From: Thermotogota bacterium
GTDB lineage: Bacteria; Thermotogota; Thermotogae; Petrotogales; Petrotogaceae
Length of the DNA: 64,000 nt
Assembly: GCA_029780115.1 (NCBI GenBank)
Contig: JAKOZG010000016.1
Coordinates: 62,001 to 126,000, forward strand
Reading direction: 5' to 3'
Shown: positions 46,214-53,880 of the stretch, piece by piece
Position numbering within the stretch: position 1 is the first letter of the stretch
Layout of the letters: every line of letters begins with the position of its first letter
The notes under the pieces: model-generated
Seen by the model: the letters and a program-made list of their open reading frames with translations, nothing else
Told to the model about the DNA's origin: nothing
The model's database searches: none
Translations under genes and position numbers: made by a program

Positions 46214-47449
46214 TTAAGAGTATAAAAATTGACAGATTCTCCAACCAAATATCAATCTCAAAGCCTCAAAAAAAGGTAAATCTAAGTGAAAAGTAAAACT
46301 TTTACTAAATTGTTTAGTTATTTCGTTAAAGAGCGTCTTAAAATTGTCAAAGTAGGCTGGACCTTTTAAATTGACTTTTATAGCAGTTTTTGGAATAGAC
46401 AAGAGTTTAAAGACTGGTTTACGTTGTGTTTCAATAGAAGGAATTAGTGCAATAGGAATTTTATCAAAAGAATACTGGATTTTTTTGCATAAAGAATTAA
46501 AATTACGAACATCGTTATCGGAATAATATTTGTAAAATAAAACTTCGTATAATTCAGAATCCTCTAGAGAATATGATTTAGGTTTGCCAATCTCAAATAA
46601 AACTCTTTCGTACAACATACAATATTGAGGAACTTCAACGACTTGAGAAGTAGATAGAACTCTAACACACTTCTCGCATGCTGAGTTTCCTTCCCTTAAC
46701 ATCGAAGAAGTAGAGCCGGCTTTCTCGGTGTCTTCTGTTAAAATGGCAATGTAGTAATTTAATAAATTAAGAATTTTTTTTGCTTTTCCTTCAAGGTAGG
46801 ACTTTGACATAAAAGAAAGAGCTTTTTGCGTTTCTTTATTATAGAGATTTAGAGCTATATTTATATAAGAGTAATCCAGAACTTTGTTTGCAACTTCTAT
46901 AAATTTGTAAGATTGGGCATAATTTTTCTCTCTAAGGAAGTAAAGCCCCATAGTTAAATAGCTCAATCCATTCTTTGGATATTTTTCAATTAGATCACTT
47001 AGGTAAGAAAAGGTGTCCTCATCTTTTCTAATTATTTTCAGAAAACCTGAATTTATCTGTGAATCAAAATTATTTTTGTTAATTTTAAACATTCTTTCGG
47101 CTTTTTGATAGTCGCCTCTCAATAAATGCATTAATCCAAATTGGTTACAGTATTCTAGTACGTTCTTATTGCTCAATCGTAACTCAAAAAAATAGGCAAG
47201 CTTTTCGTTTGATAAATCAATATCATTTATTACTATGTCAAACCAATTATTAAGACTATTTATCGAGACGCTCAATTTTTCGATTTCGTAGTCAGGTTTA
47301 TAAACTACTCTTACTTTCTCTTTTTTCTCAGGTTTTTCTGGGAGCTTGATCCCTTTTTTTTCAAGCTCTTTTTCCAATTCTTTCTTAACTTGATATATCT
47401 TTTTTAACTTTTCTTCTTGATCTTCGTATTGCTTTTCATTTTCATTCAT
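46214..47449 (-). CDS. TPR-like protein of unknown function
   Basis: 411 residues. A charged N-terminal coiled coil (roughly residues 1-45) is followed by helical repeats with tetratricopeptide character (FGLMHLLRGDYQKAERMF, LSYLTMGLYFLREKNYAQSYKFIEV). A single Cys pair CEKC lies near residue 257. No signal peptide or catalytic motif is seen. The start overlaps the radC stop by 8 bases, so it is the last gene of the amrA-radC operon. It may be a scaffold, but nothing identifies a partner. Confidence 0.72.
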   Translation of the reverse strand: MNENEKQYEDQEEKLKKIYQVKKELEKELEKKGIKLPEKPEKKEKVRVVYKPDYEIEKLSVSINSLNNWFDIVINDIDLSNEKLAYFFELRLSNKNVLEYCNQFGLMHLLRGDYQKAERMFKINKNNFDSQINSGFLKIIRKDEDTFSYLSDLIEKYPKNGLSYLTMGLYFLREKNYAQSYKFIEVANKVLDYSYINIALNLYNKETQKALSFMSKSYLEGKAKKILNLLNYYIAILTEDTEKAGSTSSMLREGNSACEKCVRVLSTSQVVEVPQYCMLYERVLFEIGKPKSYSLEDSELYEVLFYKYYSDNDVRNFNSLCKKIQYSFDKIPIALIPSIETQRKPVFKLLSIPKTAIKVNLKGPAYFDNFKTLFNEITKQFSKSFTFHLDLPFFEALRLIFGWRICQFLYS

Positions 47450-48113
47450 TAATTTCTATCCTCCTACCCGCCGAAAAACTGTAATACTCATTTTTCCCTA
47501 TTATGATATGGTCGTTCATAGGTATGCCTATAATTTTTGCTGATTCGGTAATTGTTTTTGTGATATCTACATCGTTCATACTAGGTGTCGAGTCGCCAGA
47601 AGGATGGTTATGAACAATAATAAAAGAGATTGAATTGTGGAGTATGGCCTCTCTGAAAATATCTCTAGGATGTACCATCGACATATTAGCTGTACCATTA
47701 CTAATATCTTTAATGGCTATTATATTTAACTTTGAATCTAAAAATATTGCTCTAACGGTTTCACTTTTCAAATGAACCATATCTTGGCAGATTTGATATA
47801 CTTCCATGGGTGAAGTTATCTTATCTAGCTTTTCTCTCAATTTTTGTAAATGAAATCTTTTACCAATTTCAAGAGCAGCTTTTAGATTTATAGCTCCGAC
47901 CCTTCCCACACCCTTTTTACTTGAAAGTTCTTTAAGAGAGGCTTGTTCTAGAGAAGGAAGAGTTTTATATTCATTTAATAAATTCTGAGTTGCTTCAAAA
48001 ACACTGATACCTTTAACTCCATGTCTTAGGATTAATGCAATTAACTCCGCGTCACTTAAACTTGAGGGCCCAAATTTTTCAAGTTTTTCCCTAGGAAGTA
48101 GTTCATCGTCCAT
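47442..48113 (-). CDS. radC: RadC family JAB-domain protein
   Basis: 223 residues from ATG 48113, 6 bases after AAGGAG; the longer frame from 48176 lacks a site. N-terminal helix-hairpin-helix (LSSKKGVGRVGAINLKAALEIG) and a JAB/MPN metalloprotein motif, His168-x-His170 in VHNHPSGDS with Asp181. Despite the historical name its repair role is doubtful; JAB proteins are usually isopeptidases. It lies 13 bases after maf. Confidence 0.93.
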   Translation of the reverse strand: MDDELLPREKLEKFGPSSLSDAELIALILRHGVKGISVFEATQNLLNEYKTLPSLEQASLKELSSKKGVGRVGAINLKAALEIGKRFHLQKLREKLDKITSPMEVYQICQDMVHLKSETVRAIFLDSKLNIIAIKDISNGTANMSMVHPRDIFREAILHNSISFIIVHNHPSGDSTPSMNDVDITKTITESAKIIGIPMNDHIIIGKNEYYSFSAGRRIEINE

Positions 48114-48126
48114 TTTTCTCTCCTTT

Positions 48127-48702
48127 TTAATAGGTATTTGATGTGAACTTTTTAATTTCTCTATATAATTTTGCAATTGGTAGACCCATTATGTTATAGT
48201 AATCTCCTTCAATCTTTTTTACAAATACTGCAGCAAATTCCTGTATAGCGTAAGCTCCTGCTTTATCATAGGGAGAGTAATTGGTTATGTAGTAATCAAT
48301 TAGACAGTCTTCTAATTCATAAAAGGTAACATCTGTCACTTCAACAAAAGTATCGATCTTTTCAATACTGCGTAAAGTTACACCGGTATAAACTTGATGA
48401 ATACGTCCTGATAGAGTTTTTAAAATATCAAAAGCATCATCGTAATCTTTTGGTTTTCCGAAGATCCTATCTCCTAAAGCCACCACAGTATCGGCGGTAA
48501 TTAATAGTTCTTGTGGAAAAAGAGGAATATCATTGCTTTTATTTAAAGATATCTCTTGCACAAGGTCTTTCGGCTTGATAGAAGAGCATTTTTCATTGTT
48601 GTTTGATACTCTTATTGTAAAATCATTTACTATAAGTTTTAATAGTTGTTGTCTTCTTGGAGAAGATGATCCTAGAACTATTTTAATTTTTGAATTGGTC
48701 AA
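48127..48702 (-). CDS. maf: Maf-family nucleotide pyrophosphatase
   Basis: 191 residues from a TTG at 48702 with GGAGTG ahead. Signature LGSSSPRRQQLL at residues 10-21, then ADTVVALGDRIFGKP and YTGVTLRS. Maf proteins hydrolyse non-canonical or modified NTPs (dTTP/UTP or m7GTP types) and affect cell division. The start lies inside the Gx-transporter gene (20-base overlap). Confidence 0.94.
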   Translation of the reverse strand: MTNSKIKIVLGSSSPRRQQLLKLIVNDFTIRVSNNNEKCSSIKPKDLVQEISLNKSNDIPLFPQELLITADTVVALGDRIFGKPKDYDDAFDILKTLSGRIHQVYTGVTLRSIEKIDTFVEVTDVTFYELEDCLIDYYITNYSPYDKAGAYAIQEFAAVFVKKIEGDYYNIMGLPIAKLYREIKKFTSNTY

Positions 48703-49201
48703 TTTTTACACTCCTTAGTATTGTGCTAACTATTGCCGAATTGATAAAAGCCGTTATGACTCCAAAGAAAAGCATATAAGGGTAATACCAAATTATTCCT
48801 TTGGATTTTACTATAAATAAACCAGCGATCAGTGTTTGAGCTGTGTTACTGAAAAAAGCTCCTATTTCACTTATTCCTAAAACACTAGCTTTTTTCATTA
48901 GTTTGAAAGAGATAGACATAGCAAGAGCACTAGCAATTGCACCACCTAATCCCATCCAAAACATTGGCGATAAAAAACGACCACTCAAAATTGAACCTAA
49001 CAATGTTTTTAATATAGCTATATATAAGGTGTTGGCTATTCCAACATCAGTTACTACAGAGAGCAGCAAAGGAAAGTTTGAGAATCCCCAACGTGCTCCC
49101 GGTATTGCAACAGGAAGTGGCAAAAAACTTTCGACATAATAAACTGCAGATGCTAGGGCAGTTAAGATTGCAATATATGAAATTTTTTTAGTTTTCACCA
49201 T
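48683..49201 (-). CDS. Gx transporter family membrane protein (HepS-I/ECF S-component-like)
   Basis: 172 residues with about five to six hydrophobic helices. The opening YIAILTALASAVYYVESFLPLP and the ARWGFSNFPLLLSV segment match the family annotated as heptaprenyl diphosphate synthase component I or Gx transporter. This family is typically found beside NusG_II and ApbE genes, as here. The transported solute is unknown. It overlaps the NusG_II gene by 7 bases and maf by 20, giving a tightly coupled operon. Confidence 0.85.
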   Translation of the reverse strand: MVKTKKISYIAILTALASAVYYVESFLPLPVAIPGARWGFSNFPLLLSVVTDVGIANTLYIAILKTLLGSILSGRFLSPMFWMGLGGAIASALAMSISFKLMKKASVLGISEIGAFFSNTAQTLIAGLFIVKSKGIIWYYPYMLFFGVITAFINSAIVSTILRSVKIDQFKN

Positions 49202-49572
49202 GTGTACAAATCGACTCCTGCTTTGTTTTGTTTTCCAGTTGGTTTAACGACAACTTTATTAGGTATACATACAATAGGTTGATTTGGAGTACTTACCCAT
49301 CCAGTGTTTTGGCATACTTTATCGGGACAAGAAGCCTCAGTCACTCTTACAGCATCGTTGTAGTATTCTACATTCATCAAAAATTCTCCATCTTCGTTGT
49401 ATATGCTGTAAGTACCTTCTTTATTTATTTCTAAGATCTTTTCACCTTTTAAAAAAACTTGAGCGCCATCTACAACACCGTCAGAACGGAGAGATGTAAT
49501 AGACATAAAAAGAATGATTATACCGAATATTATAATCAAAATAAAAAAATCACTTTTCTTAGCAAACTTCAT
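49195..49572 (-). CDS. Membrane-anchored NusG domain II protein
   Basis: 125 residues. One N-terminal membrane helix (ILIIIFGIIILFMSIT) and the NusG_II signature: SCPDKVCQNTGWV and PIVCIPNKVVV. The Cys residues could bind metal or be redox active. The ATG shares one base with the apbE stop (TAATG), indicating coupled translation. In this family the gene almost always accompanies Gx-transporter and flavin-transferase genes, but its biochemical role is not established. Confidence 0.9.
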   Translation of the reverse strand: MKFAKKSDFFILIIIFGIIILFMSITSLRSDGVVDGAQVFLKGEKILEINKEGTYSIYNEDGEFLMNVEYYNDAVRVTEASCPDKVCQNTGWVSTPNQPIVCIPNKVVVKPTGKQNKAGVDLYTW

Positions 49573-50612
49573 TATTTAATTTTCTCCCTAAAATAGTTGA
49601 AACCACTTGTTTCTATACGTTCACCTGTAGGAGAAATTATTAATGCTTGGATACCAAAATTTGTAAAATACTCTAATGCCGGATTTTCATATCCTAATAC
49701 GAAGAGAGCGGTTGAAAAAATGTCGGCTGTCATAGCATTTTCAGAGATAACGGTAACACTCACTGCATCCCTTGCGGGATATCCAGTCTTAGGATCTAAA
49801 ATGTGATGATATTTGATCCCTTCAGAAATAAAATATCTTTCATAGTCTCCCGAAGTAGCTACTCCACCATTCGTAAGATAAATTGTATCTATTGCGCTAA
49901 AATAATCTTGCGAGAATGGATCTCTGATACCTATTACCCAAGGAAGTTCTTTGAATTTAGGTCCTATTATTCCTATGTCGCCACCGGCGTCAATAAAACC
50001 TGAAGCCTTTGGATCTACTTCTCTAATCCTTTGTATAACCAAATCAATTGCATATCCTTTTGCAATTGCCCCTAAATCTATTTCAACGCCGTCTTTTAAA
50101 AAAGAAACTTCCATATTTTCTTTGTCAATGTTGATAAACCTGTAATTAACGTAACTCAATGCCTGATTTATTTCTTCTTGAGTTGGAACTCTTTTTGTAG
50201 AAAATTCATCATCGAATCCCCACAACTTGATTAAAGGCCTTACGGTTGGATCAAACGCACCACCTGTTAAAGCAGCATAGTTTACAGCAGATTGAAATAA
50301 AAATAAAGCTTCTTCATCGACCTTTACTTTACCTTTTTCATTTAAAATATATATCAAACTACCTTCAGTGTTTGGGCTATATTTATTATGAATTCTCGAA
50401 AATTCTTTTTCAGCAATATTAACTAATACTTCAGAAGAAACTTTATCTCCAGCTAAATTAACTCTGACAACAGTTCCTAAAGAAGAAAATATCTTTTCTT
50501 GGTATACAGGCACCGGTTTTGAAAAAATGAGCCAGCCAAGAATAATTATTCCTACTGCTATTGCTGCTATATATAGGTATGGTCTTATACCTCGACCACT
50601 TTTCTTCCGCAA
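49572..50612 (-). CDS. apbE: FAD:protein FMN transferase (ApbE family)
   Basis: About 347 residues from TTG 50612, 10 bases after AAGGAG; a GTG at 50621 is also possible, and the longer frame to 50690 has no ribosome site. One membrane anchor (YIAAIAVGIIILGWLIF) near the N-terminus, then FSSLGTVVRVNL, TGGAFDPTVRPLIKLWGF, IDLGAIAKGYAID, FIDAGGDIG and HHILDPKTGYPA, the ApbE motifs for FAD and Mg. It attaches FMN covalently to Thr of Rnf/Nqr-type or other flavoproteins outside the membrane. It overlaps the amrS end by 28 bases. Confidence 0.92.
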   Translation of the reverse strand: MRKKSGRGIRPYLYIAAIAVGIIILGWLIFSKPVPVYQEKIFSSLGTVVRVNLAGDKVSSEVLVNIAEKEFSRIHNKYSPNTEGSLIYILNEKGKVKVDEEALFLFQSAVNYAALTGGAFDPTVRPLIKLWGFDDEFSTKRVPTQEEINQALSYVNYRFINIDKENMEVSFLKDGVEIDLGAIAKGYAIDLVIQRIREVDPKASGFIDAGGDIGIIGPKFKELPWVIGIRDPFSQDYFSAIDTIYLTNGGVATSGDYERYFISEGIKYHHILDPKTGYPARDAVSVTVISENAMTADIFSTALFVLGYENPALEYFTNFGIQALIISPTGERIETSGFNYFREKIK

Positions 50613-51586
50613 TGTTCGCACTCTCCTTTTGAGTTTAAAGCTTTTATATCGATATTGTATCCGTTTCTTGAGATAAGAAGAACGCCACAATCAGGACAAT
50701 ATGTGCTTCCATATTCTGGTTTCCTGACATTTCCTAGATAAACAAAATTTAAATATTCTTTTGCCAATTTGAACGCTTGTTCCAAAAACGACATACTTGT
50801 AGCAGGTTTGTCAAACTTATATGCTGGATGATATCTTGATAAATGAAGTGGTATATCTTTGGATAAACTAGCGAGCCAAGTAAATTCTTTTTCTAACATA
50901 TCTAAATCATCATTAATTGTGGGAACAATCGAAGTTGTCACTTCAATGTGTATGTTGCTCTCCACTGCTAATTGTATAGTTCTTTTGACTGGTTCCAAGC
51001 TTCCTTTTAGATATTTCCTATATATCTTATCATCAAAACTTTTTAAATCAACGTTTAAAGCATCAATATATTGTAACATCAACTTTAAAGCTTCTTCGTT
51101 TATATATCCATTTGTTACAAGGACATTGTAGTTTTCAGGATTAGAATATTTTATCGCCCTTGCTGAATCTAGAACGAATTCAAACCATACTATTGGTTCA
51201 GAATAAGTATATGCAACTCCATGAACGTTCTCGTAATTTTCTAGTATTGTGGGGAGTGCTTTAGGAAATACTCTTCTCAAAGTGGAGGGTTTTTCTTGAG
51301 AAATATCATAATTTTGACAGAAAGGGCATTTCAAATTACATCCCCAAGTACCTAAAGAAAGTATTTTCTCTCCTGGATGAAAATGATAAAGCGGCTTTTT
51401 TTCCATTGGATCTAATCCCATACTAGTTGTATCTGCATAGTTTAACGAAAACATTTCACCACCTATATTTTGTCTAACACCACAAAATCCCTTTTCATTT
51501 GGATGCAAAACACATTCATGTGGACACAAAGTACATTTTAATATATCTTCTTTCAAAACATCGTAAAATAACGAGTTTATTTTCAT
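50585..51586 (-). CDS. amrS: AmmeMemoRadiSam system radical SAM enzyme
   Basis: 333 residues behind AGGTGA. N-terminal Cys cluster (Cys18, 21, 25, 35), then the radical SAM CX3CX2C at Cys83, Cys87, Cys90 (WGCNLKCPFCQNY), and C-terminal Cys pairs CPDC and CEHC. This layout matches AmrS, the radical SAM member associated with AMMECR1 and Memo proteins. The reaction is not known to me. It follows amrA by 22 bases; no Memo-family gene is present in the window. Confidence 0.92.
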   Translation of the reverse strand: MKINSLFYDVLKEDILKCTLCPHECVLHPNEKGFCGVRQNIGGEMFSLNYADTTSMGLDPMEKKPLYHFHPGEKILSLGTWGCNLKCPFCQNYDISQEKPSTLRRVFPKALPTILENYENVHGVAYTYSEPIVWFEFVLDSARAIKYSNPENYNVLVTNGYINEEALKLMLQYIDALNVDLKSFDDKIYRKYLKGSLEPVKRTIQLAVESNIHIEVTTSIVPTINDDLDMLEKEFTWLASLSKDIPLHLSRYHPAYKFDKPATSMSFLEQAFKLAKEYLNFVYLGNVRKPEYGSTYCPDCGVLLISRNGYNIDIKALNSKGECEHCGRKVVEV

Positions 51587-51608
51587 TAATTATTCACCTC
51601 TAAATACT

Positions 51609-52130
51609 TTAATAATACCTTTCGACAGTAAATTTGTATATTTCAATCGGTTCATCCTTATGAATTCCAGCTTTTGTTTTAGCTATTCTTAGTTGTTCCT
51701 CAACTGTCTCTATTCCCTCAATATCTGGCAACAAAACGCCCCTTTTATAACCACTTTTTACAACAACACCATAAATTTTTGGGTCAAGCTCTTTTAAGTC
51801 ATTAACTTTTTCTAATTCTGATAAAATATCAACAGATACAACTAGATCATCTAATTCAGAAGGATTAACTGGAGGGAACCTTGGATCTCTAGTGGCAGCA
51901 GCAATAGCATTTTCTCTTATCTCTTCTATTAGATTTTCATACACAGGAAAAATGGTTCCTATGCAACCTCTCAATTGACCATCTTTTTTATGAAGGCTTA
52001 CAAAACAGCCTCTTTGCTTTTCAAACATTTCTTTAGGAAGTGTTGCATCAAATTGAATCCTTTTTTTGTATTTCACATAATTCTCGATTACTTTTTTAGC
52101 CCAAATCACGTAAGGATGACTTTTCTGCAT
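51609..52130 (-). CDS. amrA: AmmeMemoRadiSam system protein A (AMMECR1 domain)
   Basis: 173 residues from ATG 52130 behind GGGAG; the frame extends to 52184 without a ribosome site. AMMECR1 hallmark LRGCIGT with the preceding RGCFVSLHKKDG, then AIAAATRDPRFPPV and a C-terminal KAGIHKDEPIEIYKF. It is the first gene of the operon running down to the TPR-like gene. Function of the family is unsettled. Confidence 0.92.
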   Translation of the reverse strand: MQKSHPYVIWAKKVIENYVKYKKRIQFDATLPKEMFEKQRGCFVSLHKKDGQLRGCIGTIFPVYENLIEEIRENAIAAATRDPRFPPVNPSELDDLVVSVDILSELEKVNDLKELDPKIYGVVVKSGYKRGVLLPDIEGIETVEEQLRIAKTKAGIHKDEPIEIYKFTVERYY

Positions 52131-52235
52131 TTTTCTTGTACTCCCTTCCGAAAGATGAAAATTTCTGTGTATCATTAATTTCAAAATATAACAATTATTA
52201 AATTTTAAATTAAACTTTAATTTTCATTTGTGAAT

Positions 52236-52241
52236 TATAAT
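52236..52241 (+). promoter_or_regulatory. Possible -10 box ahead of the MFS gene
   Basis: TATAAT about 75 bases before the ATG in the divergent amrA/MFS gap; no good -35 was found. Confidence 0.35.
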
Positions 52242-52316
52242 ATGCTGTAGATAAGAGTTATTAGTTTAGCAAACCATTAAGATAAAAAAGCAAAAAACAA
52301 AGGAGAATTAATAACC

Positions 52317-53756
52317 ATGACAAAGTACAATAAAACAATGATCATTTCTATTGCAGAAGCAGCTAGCTATAACGCTTTTTACATAGCTACCCAAGGTTTT
52401 ATATTTACAACTCTAGCTTTGTATTTTAATGCTTCTCCTCTGTATATTTCTATAATGACTTCCTTTCCAATTATAGCACAAATGTTTCAGATTTTTACTC
52501 CAAAAGTAAATAATTTGATTGGTTCAAGGAAAAAAGGAATGATTGTTAATGCGTTTATATCAAGGTGTTTGTTTGCTATCCTTCCGATATTAATACTTCT
52601 TGATGTCAGATCTAATAACGCACTTTTATTGATTATTTTACTTTTTTCTTTTTTTGGAACATTTGTTGGTAACACATGGACCGCTTTAATGAGAGAAGTT
52701 GTTCCTTTCGATCTAAGAGGAAAGTATTTCGGAATTAGAAATATCTTTTCTTCTATTGCGGGTATGGTAATGTTATTTTTATATACTAAATTACTCGGTT
52801 TTCCTAATCTTAAAAATGGTTTGCTTTTAGTAACTATTTTTATGGCTTTTTTTGCAATTCTTTCTGCTTTTTTATTGACTAAACATGACTTCCCTCAAAA
52901 AAATGATGAGGAAGAAATCTTTCAAATAAACATAACTCAACCTTTTAAAGACAAAAATTTTAGAAATTACTTGAGATTCATCTTTTTCTGGAATTTTGCT
53001 ATTGAGTTTTCAAGACCGTATTTTTCTTACTTTGAAGTAGCTGTGTTGAATGTAGATTATAATTATTTGGCTACGATGAGCATTTTAAACAGTATTATAT
53101 CCATATTTCTTTATTTATTTTATGGAGTTTTAGCTGATGCATTTGGAAGCAAGAATGTATTAACTTTAGGTATATTTTTATCAACTTTTAGTCCATTGAT
53201 GTATTTTCTCATGGGTTCTCATAATTATCGAAGTATTCTTTTTTTAAATGCAATTCTTTCTGCCTTTGCTTGGTCGGCGATTAATTTATCTATATTCAAT
53301 TTACTACTAGAATTAACAAAAGAACCCTCAGAAAACTATATCGCAGCTAATTCTCTCATGGGAGGAATAGCCGCAATTTCAGCTTCTCTTATTGGAGGGT
53401 CGATAGCCAATGTTCTTAAAGATACACAAATTAATTTTTTGGGAGATACATATCATGGCATCCAAATAATTTTTATTATAGGGTTTGTTTTAAGAATTAT
53501 TTCTGTTACAATATTGAGTGAGGTAGAAGCTATTCAGAAACCAATGAGATATAAAGGAGTATTTTCGGCAGAAGCTGGTCTTTCAAGAAGAAGGGAAACA
53601 GATATGCCATCTGTTGAGTTCTTTCAAAAAAGCAAACCTCCTTTAAAAAGTACTCAAGTTGATAAAATTTCTGAAACTGAAGAAGATTCAAGTAAAGAAA
53701 ATCAAAAACAGGAAGAAGCTGCTAGTAATGATGCCGAAACTCTAAGTGAAGAATAA
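52317..53756 (+). CDS. MFS transporter
   Basis: 479 residues behind AAGGAG. Twelve hydrophobic segments are plausible, with the MFS-type loop REVVPFDLRGKYFGIRN between helices 4 and 5. The C-terminus is an unusual hydrophilic tail of about 80 residues rich in Glu, Ser, Lys and Gln. Substrate is unknown. It is divergent from amrA and precedes valS by 124 bases. Confidence 0.85.
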   Translation: MTKYNKTMIISIAEAASYNAFYIATQGFIFTTLALYFNASPLYISIMTSFPIIAQMFQIFTPKVNNLIGSRKKGMIVNAFISRCLFAILPILILLDVRSNNALLLIILLFSFFGTFVGNTWTALMREVVPFDLRGKYFGIRNIFSSIAGMVMLFLYTKLLGFPNLKNGLLLVTIFMAFFAILSAFLLTKHDFPQKNDEEEIFQINITQPFKDKNFRNYLRFIFFWNFAIEFSRPYFSYFEVAVLNVDYNYLATMSILNSIISIFLYLFYGVLADAFGSKNVLTLGIFLSTFSPLMYFLMGSHNYRSILFLNAILSAFAWSAINLSIFNLLLELTKEPSENYIAANSLMGGIAAISASLIGGSIANVLKDTQINFLGDTYHGIQIIFIIGFVLRIISVTILSEVEAIQKPMRYKGVFSAEAGLSRRRETDMPSVEFFQKSKPPLKSTQVDKISETEEDSSKENQKQEEAASNDAETLSEE

Positions 53757-53880
53757 TCGAAACAAAAGGCTTGAACTTAAATGAAGTAATTGGAGCCATT
53801 AATTGTTCCTTTACTAAAATAAAAATATTAAAAAGCAAAAGTGGATATATAGACTCTTTTTAATTAGGAGGATTATAATA

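Noticed and set aside
53757-53880. T-box riboswitch ahead of valS
   Set aside because: The gap is only 124 bases with no T-box core (TGGNACCGCG) and no terminator/antiterminator pair.
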